64,000 nucleotides of DNA from positions 33,293,001 through 33,357,000 of the forward strand of contig CM044877.1 in assembly GCA_024500155.1 (NCBI GenBank), given 5' to 3'. Position numbers and translations under genes: made by a program. Of this stretch, positions 1 to 10,418 are shown in pieces. Within the stretch, counting starts at the first letter, position 1. Each line of letters begins with the position of its first letter. Under the pieces are notes generated by a model. It was not told where the DNA came from and did not search any database. It saw only the letters and a program-made list of their open reading frames with translations. The stretch comes from Chenopodium formosanum. Taxonomy: Eukaryota > Streptophyta > Magnoliopsida > Caryophyllales > Amaranthaceae.

Positions 1-610
1 TTTCGATACTCGCAGGCGGCGATGTAACTTAAGATATTCACCCACGAATTAGGGGTGAGCTTCCAAACCCCCAGATCATACCCCTTAAGGATTTTCCTAA
101 TCCTGGGGTGGAGGGGGAACCGGAGGCCGGCTTCTATTACCGTCTCATAGCAGATGAAGTAGTCATCTGCAAGATCAATGTCGTCCCCCCAGGCCATCAC
201 AGCATCAGCCGGAGGGACAATAACTTCCTTACCCCTTCGAAAGGGATGTTTCTCCTTAAAGGCCCTGTACCCGCTGTTAAGAAGGGCAATGTTGCTCGGC
301 AGCATCCGGGTTCTTTTAGGGTTGGGATTGTCAGCTACTTTGGGCGGCTGTTGATAGTCAGCCGCAAAATCTCCCTAGTCAGAGCCGGAGGACTCCGCTC
401 TTGATCCCTGGCCGGCCTTAGCGTCGCCGGCTTCATTGGAGGAGGCGGCTCCCTCGCCGTCTACCTCTCTCACTCCAAAGCTCCCGGAGGTAGAGGGAGC
501 CTCTTCGTCGGATCCACTCTCCTCCCAATCCCTCTGATCCCCATCCGGGAAAACCCCATCGACTGGCGCCGGCTTTAAGACTGCCTGGTCGTTTGTTTCG
601 TTCTGGCCAT
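1..610 (-). pseudogene. Tat antisense extra ORF (eORF), copy A, N-terminal part
   Basis: This is the 5' end of the extra gene that Tat elements here carry antisense to gag-pol. The ATG at 610 lies in a good plant start context (GACACAATGGCC) and follows a TGCAG splice acceptor. The first residues are MARTKQTTRQS, close to histone H3 residues 1-10, then a stop (TAA). A frame change follows, then an acidic Ser/Glu/Asp-rich stretch at about 375-560. The start of the Transposase_28-like domain comes next (PPADAVMAWGD, then CYE and FPLH motifs) and runs off the window. I read this copy as dead. The family assignment rests on motif resemblance only. Confidence 0.7.
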
Positions 611-1187
611 TGTGTCCTGCACAGACACAGAGAGGGAGGAATTCTGAGATGAGCATATTGGTTCTAACAGTCCAGAAAAGGCACCCCCTGATCTAGACTC
701 AGCCGTTCCGAGGGATCGGCTGAGTGTCCTAGGCATTGCCGAGTGGGTGGATTGGGAACTCATTTATATTTTGTATTTTATAAAGAAAGCCGGGCATACA
801 GACGAAAAAAAATGGTATGTAAATTTAAAGGGAGGAAAGCTAAAATGGTACAGGAGGTTACCTTGCTTTGACTCTGAAAAATATGAAAACCGCTATAGCA
901 AGTGAACCGGGAGATGAACTGCTAGCACTCGGAAGCTTGAAACTCGTTGTATGCAGGCGGGAGCAGATAAAACTCTCTCTAGAATCTCTCTTTTTCTCTC
1001 TCTAAAAAGTCAAAACAAATGTAAAGTGTGAAAAAGAGGGGGGTAACTTTCTATTTATAGAAAGTAAAACTGGGGGGAAAATTTTGATTTGAAATTCAAA
1101 ATTTTAAACCGTTACTGTTCACCTATGAAAGGTGGACACGTGTCACAGGCCCCACGTGACATGCACGTGCGACCTGTGAGTGGCAAA
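611..1187 (-). promoter_or_regulatory. eORF copy A promoter, 5'UTR intron and element polypurine tract
   Basis: No gene lies here. On the minus strand a TATA box (1052-1059, TATAAATA) precedes a pyrimidine-rich leader, then a donor-like AAGGTAACC at about 857-865 and an acceptor TGCAG next to the eORF ATG. This gives a 5'UTR intron of about 240 bp. Upstream of the TATA box sits a cluster of ACGT-core sites including the palindrome GACACGTGTC (1135-1144). The plus-strand purine run GTGAGTGGCAAA ends at the LTR start and is the likely polypurine tract for the gag-pol direction. Function is inferred from conservation across six copies. Confidence 0.6.
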
Positions 1188-1681
1188 TGTTTAGGGTATT
1201 TTTACCCTAGACACGTAGACCAATGAGAGGTCGCCACGTGTCGAGCTCAGGATGGCCGATGTGGCTCAACGTCCTCTTGACACTTGGCGCCCTCAGATAT
1301 GTTTCTGAAATGGCGGCTTTCAAAGGCCCAAACTCCTAGGAGCGCCGTAAAACGGCGTAGCCCACTAAAATCTAGGTCAAGTGACCTAGGAAGGGGCACT
1401 TTTCCCAACGACTCTTTAAATAGGGAGATATTTCCCCATTTTGGGGACAGATTCAATCATTTATTACACCCTTATTCTCTCACATCAGAGAAAGACCTGA
1501 GCTTGGAATCCGAGCAGATCCCCATCTAAATTTCCGTTCTCTTTATTCCGTTTCCAGTTACTGACTTGATCGTCGGAGGCGGAGCTCCAACCACCCGGGG
1601 TCTCCGTTGTTTTGCAGGTACAGCTCAGCCGGATCAGACTTTGTGACGTAACTCTCCCAAGGGACAAAAACACCCAAAACA
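1188..1681 (+). repeat. Tat LTR (3' LTR of copy A)
   Basis: A 494-bp LTR starts TGTTTAGGGTA and ends ACCCAAAACA, with short inverted termini. A degenerate TATA box (1415-1422, TTTAAATA) faces right. The LTR abuts the interior of eORF copy B at 1682 with no LTR-like sequence beyond, so element A inserted into the eORF of element B; its 5' LTR lies left of the window. Boundaries agree with the other full-length copies (2798-3291, 48038-48530, 51199-51691, 57941-58428). Confidence 0.85.
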
Positions 1682-2260
1682 GGGGTGAGATGCCAAACTC
1701 CCAGGTCATACCCCTTTAGGATTCTCGGTGTGGAGGGGGAACCGAAGGTCGGCTTCTATTACCGCCTCGTAGCAGACAATGTAATTGTCTGCATTCTCTA
1801 TGTTGTCATCCCATGCCATTACTGCATCAGCAGGCGGGATGATAATGTCCCACCCCTTTCCAAAGGGGTGCTTTTCCTGGAAGGCCCTGAAGCCACTTTT
1901 CATGAGGGCAATGTCACCCGGAAGCATCCTAATTTTCTTTGGGTTGGGGTTGTCAGCAACTTTCGCTGGCTGTTGGTAGTCAGCTGCGAAATTATCTTGA
2001 TCGGAGGCAGAATCCTCGGCCCCCAATCTTTCAGTGGCCTTAGTACCGCCGGATCCTTCCCCGAATCCATTAGAGGAGGCATTCTCTTCTCCGGCTACCT
2101 CCCGCACGCTAGAGCTCCCGAAAGAAGAGGGAAACTCTTCATCAGAGTTGCCGCTCTCCTCCTAATCCTCATGTTCCCCATCCTAAACAACCTCATCGGC
2201 TGGCACTTTCATAGTGCGCCGGCTCTTAGATTTTCTGGCCGTCTGTTTGACTCAGGCCAT
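1682..2260 (-). pseudogene. Tat eORF, copy B, N-terminal part
   Basis: The start ATG is at 2258-2260 in the context ACACAATGGCC. The N-terminus reads M-A-stop-VKQTARKSKSRR: the H3-like tail is intact except that Arg2 is a TGA (2252-2254), the change expected from CGA by C-to-T deamination. An acidic Ser/Glu-rich stretch follows. From about 2107 the frame is open through KIRMLPGDIALMKSGF, a basic loop, and VPPADAVMAW up to the FPLH motif. It is then cut by LTR A at 1681. The rest of this gene is not in the window. Role unknown. Confidence 0.7.
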
Positions 2261-2797
2261 TGTGTCTTGCAAAGACACAGAGAGGGAGGAATTCGAAGAT
2301 GAGCACAGCCGTTCTAGACTCAGTTGTTTTGGGAGACTAGCTGAGTGTGCTAGGCAGTGCCGAGTGTGTGGATTGAGAACTCATTTTATTTCTAAAACTA
2401 TGTATACAGGCGGAAAAAGAATGTATACAAGTTGATAAAGAAAAACTAAAAATGGTACAGGCGGGCTACCTTGCTTTTAACTCTGAAAATCTGAAAACAG
2501 CTACAGACGGTGACCGGGTGTTGCAAGGTTAGCACATGGAAATCCTGAAAACTCTGATGCAGACGGAAGCAAAGAATATCTCTAAAACTCTCCTTTTTCT
2601 CTCTCTAGAAAAGTCAAATAAAAGTGAAGTGAGAGAAAAGGGGGAGAGGGGGGTAAACTTCTATTTATAGAAGATGAAAACGGGGGCATCCCCGTTTGAA
2701 TTTGAAATTTACTATCCGTTGTTACTGTTTACCCTTGATAGGTGGACACGTGTCACAGGCGTCACGTGACATGCACGTGACCCCTGTGAGGGGCAAA
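2261..2797 (-). promoter_or_regulatory. eORF copy B promoter and 5'UTR intron
   Basis: There is no coding sequence. On the minus strand TATAAATA (2663-2670) is followed by a CT-rich leader, a donor-like AAGGTAGCC near 2470-2478 and an acceptor region TTTGCAAG before the eORF ATG. Between this TATA and the LTR are G-boxes GACACGTGTC (about 2745-2754), CACGTGAC and GCACGTGA. The purine run GTGAGGGGCAAA (2786-2797) abuts the LTR and is the probable polypurine tract. Confidence 0.6.
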
Positions 2798-3291
2798 TGT
2801 TTAGGATAAAAATACCCTAGACATGTGGACCAATGAGAGGAGGCCACGTGGCAAGTTCAAGATGGCCTAAGTGGCCGAATGCCCTCTTAACACGTGGCCC
2901 CTTTAGATAAGTTCCTGAAATGGCGGCCTTTAAGGGCCTAAATCCCATAAGCACCGTAAAACGGCGCACCACACTAAAATCTAGGTCAAGTGACCTAGAT
3001 AAGGGCATACTTTCCAACGACCCTATAAATAGAGAGATATTTCCCTATTTTGGGGACACAATTGAATCATTTATTACACCTACTTTCTCTCTCATCAGAG
3101 AAACACTTGAGCTTGGAATCCAAGTAGATCCCCACCTAAATTTTCGCACTCTTTATTCTCTTTCGAATTGCTAACTTGATCGTTGGAGGCGGAGCTCCAT
3201 CATCCGAAGTCTCCGTTGTTTTTGCAGGTACTGCTCAGCCGAACCAATCTTTGTGACGTAACTCTCCCGAATAACAAAAACACCCAAAACA
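2798..3291 (+). repeat. Tat LTR (3' LTR of copy B)
   Basis: A 494-bp LTR runs from TGTTTAGGATA to CACCCAAAACA. The gag-pol-direction TATA box is at 3024-3031, 354 bp from the divergent eORF TATA box. It abuts eORF copy C on the opposite strand at 3292, so element B inserted into element C. The left flank of B was lost with the insertion of A, so a target duplication cannot be checked. Confidence 0.85.
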
Positions 3292-5496
3292 CTAAGCGGT
3301 ATTAAGGGCTTTGTAAAGAAGCGGCCCTTGGGTAAAGGTTATACCATATGGGTGCCGACTGTGCTAGGCACCATCTCTTTGGAGGATGACAAGCCAAACG
3401 CCGATGCTTACTTTAGATGCTACGTGGCGGCGTTCCTAGCAGGCCTCCGCTTCTAGCTTAACCATACGGCGAGGGTCATTCTTAGGGCTTATGGCCTAGG
3501 AGTCTGAAAGCTCTCACCAAACTCATCGGCCTATATTTTGGGATATGTTGCCGCCTGTGAAATGCAAAATCTGAACCCAAGCTGGCAGGCTTTTATTCAC
3601 ATGCACTATTTGAGTCGCAACCCAGGTGGCTGGAGGGTGTGGTACACTCTGACCACCCTTCCCAAATATCCAATGAAATTGGACAAGGTGTCCAAGTATG
3701 ATGGTTGGAAGGCACAGTTTTATTTGTTGTCTACCTCAACCAAGCGAGAGAATCGGGATCTGCTCCGGTATAATAAGAAGCCCGACCTTCTGGGTCGCAA
3801 ATATGCCTTCCCCAAAATACCAGGGGATGACTATGATGCGATCATGGAAACCAACTTTTTTGATCTTCGTCCGGAGACTCTCTCAATCGGGGATGTAATC
3901 AAAGTCTCTAATAATAGGATTCCCATGTGCCCATGGTTCAAGGACGAGGCGTTCTTGTCCGCTTGCAGGCTTAGAACCATAATCCTAAAACGTACGTTTA
4001 ACCTGCATCCAATTTGATGCCGCTTGTACTTCTGCTATTTGGTTATAACTTTACTTAATGTGTTTGTTATTTTTTGCAGATGACGCTTTAAATATGGTGG
4101 TTTAGGAAAAGACCCTAAACGATCCTCTACACAAATCAGAAGGGACCTCGGCACAGGCTAGGGCTGCCAAACTGAGGGTAGATGAAAATACCTTTTCTTT
4201 AGCCTTATTTTTATCAGGAGCAACCGATGCTTAACTTGTATTTTTATGTTGCAGGGTAGAGAAATTCCCAAGTCCTTCACCAAAAACCTCATCAAATGGG
4301 GCCTAGAGGAGACCGCCTCCACTCTAGTCAAACCTGCTAAGTCTGCAAAGGCAACTTAAGGTAAGACGGGCCCTAAGGGGTCTTCTAGGAAGCACCGCCA
4401 CCTCATCCTGGGGAGGAACACTACCGCAGGAGGCTTCGGAGTGGGATTTGACTTGGTCCCATCCAGCCTTTTTACGCCTATGGGTGAAGCAAACCCACAA
4501 GCTTCTGATGGTCAATTCAATCCCTTCGAATACCCGCCTGAGCTGGGCTGGCCGTTGCGAGTGAAATCTCACTCTCAACAAACTTCTTTGTTAGACAGTC
4601 GGTATCAAACTATTGCCGCCTCTATAGCTCACTCACCTTTAACATATGGTGCAGATCAATCCCCCCGATAGCAGGATGTTCAGGCGCATGCCCGAGCCAT
4701 GCTGGTGGCGGTGCATTAGAAGGAGAAGGATGCAATCCCTAGCATCGAGACGTTCAATGTTGAACGGATCTTGGCTCTCCTGTTTGAGGTACACTTAATT
4801 CCCTTTTTATGCAATTAAGCGTAAGATACCCCACATGATTGACACCGTTTGTGTTTACAGACCATGCTTAGGGTTGAGGGACTCAAGCAGTCATACACCC
4901 GAAAGAGAGAGGTGGTAAAAAGAGCCAATAAATCAGCTAGGGATTCACAAGATGTTGTTGAATATGAGTGTACAGTTAGTGAACTTGAATCTAAAGCCAT
5001 CTTGATGAAACATGCGAAGGAGGTTAGGGGTCTCAAGAAGGCTTTGGATGAGGCAAAGGAGAAAGCCACCACGGCTGAATCCAGACTCAAGAAGGCAGAG
5101 GAATACGTCCAGACCTTGCAGGGTGTCTCTCAAAAGAATGCTAACCTCAAGACAGAGGTTGAGAAGCTGAAACAGGACGCGAAGTAGGTCTAGAAGAACC
5201 TTAAGGCGACCATTGAGGCGGCTAAGGAGCGGATGGTTGTTGAAAATGAAGAGGACGCTAACACCCGGATGAAGATCGCCGGGGCTGCCCTTTATCCCGA
5301 TAAAGACTATCGCCTGTAGTCTCTGGTTTTCCAATATGCCAAAATCGTAGTCTATTTAAGGGTGAAGGGTGAGTCGGAGCCCGAGTTCTTCGCGGCCTGG
5401 GCGAACAGAGAATTGGAGCAGCCTGCTAAGGAGCTTCCTGGGGAAGGGGAAGCCATTGATGTCCAGTCTGATGAGGAGAACCCCAAGGAGAGCTAG
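3292..5496 (+). pseudogene. Tat eORF, copy C (5' truncated, exons and introns)
   Basis: This is a second subfamily of the eORF. The Transposase_28-like core (3538-3985) includes GYVAACEMQ, MHYLSRNPGGW, YTLTTLPKYP, LDKVSKYDGWK and a YNKKP motif. Intron boundaries can be read by eye: donor near 3985 (AACGTACG) to acceptor TTTTTTGCAG at about 4080; donor near 4163 to acceptor TTGCAG at about 4254; donor near 4789 to acceptor TTTACAG at 4860. The last exon (4861-5496) encodes a Lys/Glu-rich coiled coil (TMLRVEGLK onward) and a conserved C-terminal segment (MKIAGAALYPD, then VVYLR and EPE). Several in-frame stops make it a pseudogene. The N-terminus was removed by insertion of element B. Confidence 0.7.
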
Positions 5497-6674
5497 GCGG
5501 CTACAAACTAGGGGGTCCAACATCCGGATAACCCAGCGGCCTAACCTCAGCCTTGATGTTTTCAACGGTAGTATGCCAGGATTTTTTAGGATTTTTAGAT
5601 CTTTCTAGCTAGGGTGCCGAGCATTTGTGTTTTTATCAGCTGTGGAGTCGGGTAACAATTTAATTTCTATTCCACCCAGATGTTTATCCGGTTAACAATA
5701 TTTATCCGGCTTTTTACCAGTTTTGAATGAAAATATGCCAACTAAGTCGGCTTTATGAAATTGTATTTGTTTCGATTTATGCATATACATTCTACAATTT
5801 GAAATTTTTTCCTATCTTTTTAAAGCATGCAACAATTCAGATAGTATATCGGCTATTCTTGCCCCTGGCAGTTGTTTGATACTTTAAAGAGTATGGTTTG
5901 GAATGATTGATTGACTTTGGAATGTTTGATACTTTAAACAGTATGGAATGTTCCAAAGTCAATCAATCACAGTAGTGATTGCCCCAAACCAAGTGCACAG
6001 CTGTCAATCAACATCCGTTAAACCCAATCCGGGTATTCACAAAGGATTCTTAGCTAGCCGTCTAGGGCACCTTAATTCCATTGTACCTCAATCGCTTACC
6101 CCTATGGGGTCAGCGATATAACTTTGTTGAATAATCTAACAGAGAACTTCAGTAATTTACCAATTGAGGTTTCTTGACGTCCGGTTTTAAGCTTAATCAT
6201 TCTTTTATACTATTTTGGTCAAATAGCTATGATTTGACCAATTTGGTCGTTCAATCTTCCCCGTTTGCATATGCTGTTAGAGCAAACGATAGAAAGCCCT
6301 CTGCCACAATAACACCCAGAGGGGCGTTGCTGGACACCATACTAATAATGGAGCAGACAAATTTATAAAGACAATGTTGCCTCCGGCCATTAACCTTGGT
6401 TTTAATTTTAATTTTAGCCACTAGGTCTTTTAACTTAGTTTAATTTCATATTTATAGTTCTGCCTGTGCATTGCCCAAGCGAAGGTCCTAATATAAACAT
6501 CATGTTAGCCGCTAAGTTTTAACCTAGCTTATTCGATTTGTTGTCTATCTGTGTTTTCACCAGACGATAACTTCGACTGCGCATGCATCCATACAATGCA
6601 AATAAATCAATATTGAAAACAAAAGGCAATTTTTCATTGATATGCTTATTTTTTTTTACAAAAATTAAAAGGCC
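5497..6674. other. Conserved Tat intergenic spacer, copy C
   Basis: Non-coding DNA between the 3' ends of the convergent eORF (plus) and integrase (minus). Blocks recur in all the other spacers: the (C/T)GCCCC-AAACC-AAGTGCACAG box, the GACGGCTATGA/TTTGACCAATTTGGTCGTTCAATC box, a GTTTAAGACC-type box and repeated GTCTGGG elements. It holds the best hairpin of the set (5905-5968). No ORF in it is shared between copies. Confidence 0.65.
5905..5968. other. Long hairpin in the spacer (18-bp perfect stem)
   Basis: The arm GATTGATTGACTTTGGAA (5905-5922) is the exact reverse complement of 5951-5968. The 28-nt loop holds a further ATACT/AGTAT pairing. A small adjacent hairpin CAATCAC-AGTA-GTGATTG overlaps the right arm. 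Homologous hairpins lie at 22751-22810, 38939-39004, 44344-44407 and 62661-62720. Confidence 0.75.
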
Positions 6675-7535
6675 TCAGAAGTAGTACTTTTTCAAGTTAT
6701 CTACATTCCAAGTTCTAGACAACCCCTTGTCGTCTAGAGTTTCCAGGCAATAGGTATCATTTCTAACTTCTTCATAAATCCGATTTCTAACTTCTCATAA
6801 TGCTCAATGGGCAAGACGGCTCCAGCACCGTAAACCATGATGAATGGAGTTTCACTAGTTGCCCCTTTTTCCGTTGTTCGAATGGGCACATGACGTGAAT
6901 TAACTCTTCAGCCCATAAACCACCGGCTCTTTCAACTTTCATCTTTATACCGTCTAAGATGAGTTTGTTTAAGGCTTCACCCTAGCCGTTTGCTTGGGGT
7001 CGGCCGAATGATGCAAAACAGTGTGAGATCCCTTGATCTCCCAACCAATTTTTGAGCTGAGGCGTCTCAAATTGAGGTCTATTATCGAATACCATAGACA
7101 TAGGTACCCCAAATCAGGTGATAATGTTCTTCCATATGAACGAGATGACATCTTTTGTCTTGATGCCTTTGACCGCCTCTACTTCCAACTACTTGGTGAA
7201 ATAGTCCACAACCACAAGAATATAGTGTTTTCCGTCTGGTGCAGGCATTAAGGACCTAGAATGTCCATTCCCCAATTAGCAAACAGGACTAGGCTATGGA
7301 TCGCCGTCAGATCAGTAACGGGGCGATGGATCAACTTTCCAAATCTTTGACACTTGTGACATTTCTTAACAAATTCCATGGCATATGACTCCAAAGTGGG
7401 CTAGGAATAATGTTGCCTGGCTCTGACGACTAGGGATCTGCCGCCTGAGTGAGGCGCAATATCCCGCATGCTACTCTTTGAGAACTTCTCTCCCCTTTTT
7501 CGGGGTAACACACTTTAATAAGGGCTTTAGAATTC
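6675..7535 (-). pseudogene. pol: Tat integrase, copy C (C-terminal two thirds, decayed)
   Basis: The integrase end is recognisable on the minus strand: the LRTWNVDNLKKYYF-like end at 6675-6720, then the EAFNKLI, VFDN and KRYI..VDYFTKWVEA segments, and a zinc-finger region near 7320-7480. A deletion joins the region after the core (about 6785). It has many stops. Near 7535 the sequence switches abruptly to a plus-strand gag piece. Integrase would insert the cDNA into host chromatin; this copy cannot make it. Confidence 0.7.
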
Positions 7536-7880
7536 TGTAGGAAGAGAGAGAGAAAGATTACACTCTTACGTATGGCGGTTCAATCTGACCAGAATTCAGA
7601 TTCAGGGACTGTTTGACGAAGTTGCCTTTACAGACTTCTTTAAGGGTCTGAGAGACAGGTCGACCTTTAAGTTCGACCTTGTCAGTAAAGGGGCATTTAA
7701 CTTACAAGTGGCCTTGAGGGAAGCGAAAAGCTAAATTCAAGCAACCGACCTTTGCTCGCCTGGTAGCCAGTCGAACTCCAAGAAGTCTGACAGACAAAAA
7801 GACAGCCAGCCTGCTCAGCCGGCGAAGAAAAGAGATGAGAGCAAGAAGAGAAAACAAGTTTGGGCGGTGAGTGATTTTTA
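7536..7880 (+). pseudogene. gag: Tat gag fragment, element P
   Basis: The piece covers the end of the Retrotrans_gag domain and the linker. In one frame with stops it shows the RRFNL..IQIQGL, FTDFFKGLRDRSTF and SQSNSKKSDRQKDSQ segments that match element K at 11560-11880. The N-terminal half, protease, RT and RNase H are missing. The gag sequence joins integrase directly at about 7880-7890. Confidence 0.65.
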
Positions 7881-7885
7881 CCAAA

Positions 7886-8790
7886 GAGAAAATTTGGCAA
7901 GCTAATCCGTCGTCTGGCTACTGACCTGACAGCAATCCAAAAGCCCAATCCCGTTTGCTAAATGGGGCATGAACATTTTGGGTCCTTAGACGCCTGTTCC
8001 AGGAGGAAAGCGCTATATCTTAGTGGTTGTGGGTTACTTGACCAAGTGGGTGGAGGCGGAAGTAGTCAAAAACATCAAGACCAAGGATGTTATTTCTTTC
8101 ATATGGAAGAACATTATCACTAGGTTTGGGGTACCTATGTCTATAGTGTTTGATAAAAGACCTCAATTTGAGATGCCTCAGCTTAAAACTTGGTCAAATT
8201 ATTTTGCATCAGTCGGTCAAACCAAAGCAAACGGCCAAGTTGAAGCCTTCAACAAACTCATCTCAGTTGGCATTAAATAGAATATTAAAAGAGCTTGAGG
8301 TTTATGGACAAAAGAATTAATTCATGTTCTATGGCCCATCAAGAAAACGATAAAGAGGGCAACTTGTGAAACTCTATTTCTCATGGTTTACCGTGTTGAA
8401 GACGTCATGCCCTTCGATCATTATGAGCCGACTCTACGAATCATGCTATACGATGAAGAGGCAAATTAGTAGGCCATGCGGCTAGCAATGGACTCACTCT
8501 TAGAGCGCAGGGGCAATGCCGCCTTACGTCATGATATTTACCGTCTGAGAATGACTCGTGCCTATAACTAGACAGTACACATGCGCCCATTGAAAGTTGG
8601 AGACTTTGTGTTACACAAAATGGAGGCAACTGGTAGGGCAAATGAGCTTAGAAAGCTGACTCCTAATTGGGAAGGGCCCTACTGGATCTATGAGGAAGTT
8701 GGAGATGGCACCTACCGCCTGGGGATACTAGACGGTAGGCGGCTGCCTAGAACTTGGAATGTAGAAAATCTCAAAAAGTACTACTTCTAA
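7886..8790 (+). pseudogene. pol: Tat integrase, element P
   Basis: The integrase starts just after the zinc finger (KFGKLIRRP-like) and includes the catalytic-core pieces WGMNILGP (the first Asp is now Asn), VFDKRPQF (second Asp kept) and QVEAFNK (Glu kept). The C-terminal region ends in WNVENLKKYYF with a TAA at 8788-8790. Stops at 7989, 8278 and others, plus a short deletion in the LGDQGISS segment, make it a pseudogene. It is joined to gag by a deletion of about 4 kb relative to element K. Confidence 0.75.
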
Positions 8791-8870
8791 GTGTTGTAAA
8801 TATTTGTAAATAGAAAGCCTATCAATTAAAAAGCTTCTTTTTGCTACCAAACTTTGTTATCTATTCCTCT
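8791..8870 (+). other. Start of Tat spacer, element P
   Basis: About 80 bp resembles the first part of the post-integrase spacer (GTTGTAAATATTTGTAAA, then a run like that at 15985-16040). It then breaks into unrelated AT-rich sequence. Confidence 0.5.
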
Positions 8871-10107
8871 AGATACATGACGAGGGTTGGAACAAGGTCG
8901 TTTCTAATTCTTCCCTAAGTCAAACTAAATTTGTAAACCTAACAAACCTTATACGAGTATAGGTCAAGCTAAGGGTCGAACCTAAAGGAATTAACTAAAA
9001 CCATGTCATAGTCTAACGTTAAGCTATATCAAAGAAATGTTAAAGGTTGAGTATGATAACTATGATAACAAGAACTGAGAATTCAATCCAAATGCTAAAC
9101 ACTAGGGGTATAGGTTACACATGCAAGCTTAACAATCATGCTAATCGATAGATCACCAAATTGATATGACATTGCAAAGGACAAACAATAGTTGCAATCA
9201 AAGGAATTCAAAGGTTAACTCCTATAAACCAAACTAGGGTTCACTATGAATGATTAACAAGGAGAATCACAATCAAATTCAAACAATTAAAGCATTTCCA
9301 AATCAATTGTTCGTGTCATTTGAATTCGCAATGCAATCTAGATTAATCTTGTAGGTTAATCACTCATAGTCTAATTTATCACATGCACAACTATGTCAAC
9401 CAATTTAATTGCAACAATATTAATCAAGGATCATCAATTAGCAATAAACATCAATCAAGCATGCTTACCCTTCACCCCAGCAACTAATCTACTCACTAAA
9501 CATGGTGAAATCTAAAACAAGAACAAATTCAATCTCAAACATATTAATCTCAAACTAAATTAAAACGAAATTTAATCAATCAACAAATTCTCAAGACTAA
9601 ACCAAACATTAAAGCATAAAAGTAAATTGCAATTGAAGTTAACTCAAAGGAAAGAAATCTTACTAACTTGATTGATATAGAAGAAAAATTAAATACTTGA
9701 TTGAAGAAACAAATGTTGAATTACAATTCAAATCTAAAGATTACAATCTCAAACTTTCTCTCTAACTTCTCTCTAGTTTCTCTCTCTAAAAACTAAGCAA
9801 ATGAAATATTATCTAAAACTTGGCCTTCAAAAGGATTTATAAGAGTATATATAAGCAAATAACCAAAGTTGATCGACCGCGCCCTCTTCTCAAAGACCCC
9901 GCGGGCGCGGAGAAATGGGTACGGAACCCATAACTGCCTCCGCAAGCAGTTTGGGCAAACCAGCGCCTGCGGGCAACAGTGCCCGCGCTCGCGGCTCAGG
10001 ATGCGGCAAAATGATCTGTTCCAATAAAAGCAGGGGGTCGTGGTCTCTCTTGATCCGGAGAGCCCTCTCCAACATCGCCGCGCCCGCGGGTAGATTGCGG
10101 GTAGGTC
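8871..10107 (-). repeat. Probable LTR of a non-Tat (Athila-like?) retroelement with a GC-rich island
   Basis: There is no coding sequence. Read on the minus strand, a GC-rich block (10107 to 9899) is followed by TATATATACTCTTATAAATCC (about 9836-9857), then a CT/GA-rich leader and about 900 bp of AT-rich sequence. This order (U3 with promoter, then a long AT-rich R/U5) is what a long plant LTR looks like. I cannot fix the boundaries and see no second copy in the window. A long 5' UTR of some other repeat is also possible. Confidence 0.4.
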
Positions 10108-10230
10108 TCGTAAGGGTTTCCTAAGAGATTGAATCACAACTCTTTGAAACAAAATGAGGCAAAATCATTTAAAAAGAAAACAAAGTAAAACAAACATCTC
10201 TTACTTGGACTTTCACAAATAGTCAAATGC
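10108..10230 (-). repeat. Athila 3' non-coding fragment
   Basis: These 120 bp (GGTCTCGTAAGGGTTTCC through GTCAAATGC) match 23850-23988 almost base for base. At that site they lie next to an Athila-type polypurine tract and LTR start. Here both sides are broken: the GC-island block on the left, Tat LTR of element K on the right. Confidence 0.6.
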
Positions 10231-10385
10231 AAATTTCCGTACTCTTTATTCCTTTTCAAGTTACTAACTTGACCGTTGGAGGCGGAGCTCCAACCACCCG
10301 GAGTCTCCGTTATTTTGCAGGTGCAGCTCAATCCGGATCAGTCTTCGTGTTGTAACTCTCCCGAGGGACAAAAACACCCAAAACA
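10231..10385 (+). repeat. Tat 5' LTR of element K, last 155 bp
   Basis: The sequence matches the last third of the family LTR (AAATTTCCGTACTC... GGAGGCGGAGCTCC...CACCCAAAACA). The first 340 bp, including the promoter, are gone, so element K has no 5' promoter. Confidence 0.8.
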
Positions 10386-10387
10386 TT

Positions 10388-10405
10388 TGGCGCCGTCTGT
10401 GTGGA
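10388..10405 (+). other. Primer binding site, element K
   Basis: TGGCGCCGTCTGTGTGGA starts 2 bp after the LTR end. The first nine bases match the complement of the 3' end of plant tRNA-Asp; the rest diverges, so I leave the primer unassigned. The same site occurs at 26876 and in variant form at 31148. Confidence 0.65.
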
Positions 10406-10418
10406 GAGTACCTCGAAG

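Noticed and set aside
1284..1529. ORFs across Tat LTRs (about 80 codons, both strands, several copies)
   Set aside because: They recur only because the LTR recurs. Frames differ between copies, they cross the TATA region and show no domain.
9890..10152. ORFs in the GC-rich island as a gene
   Set aside because: GC-rich DNA keeps all frames open; no motif, no start context and no second copy to test conservation.
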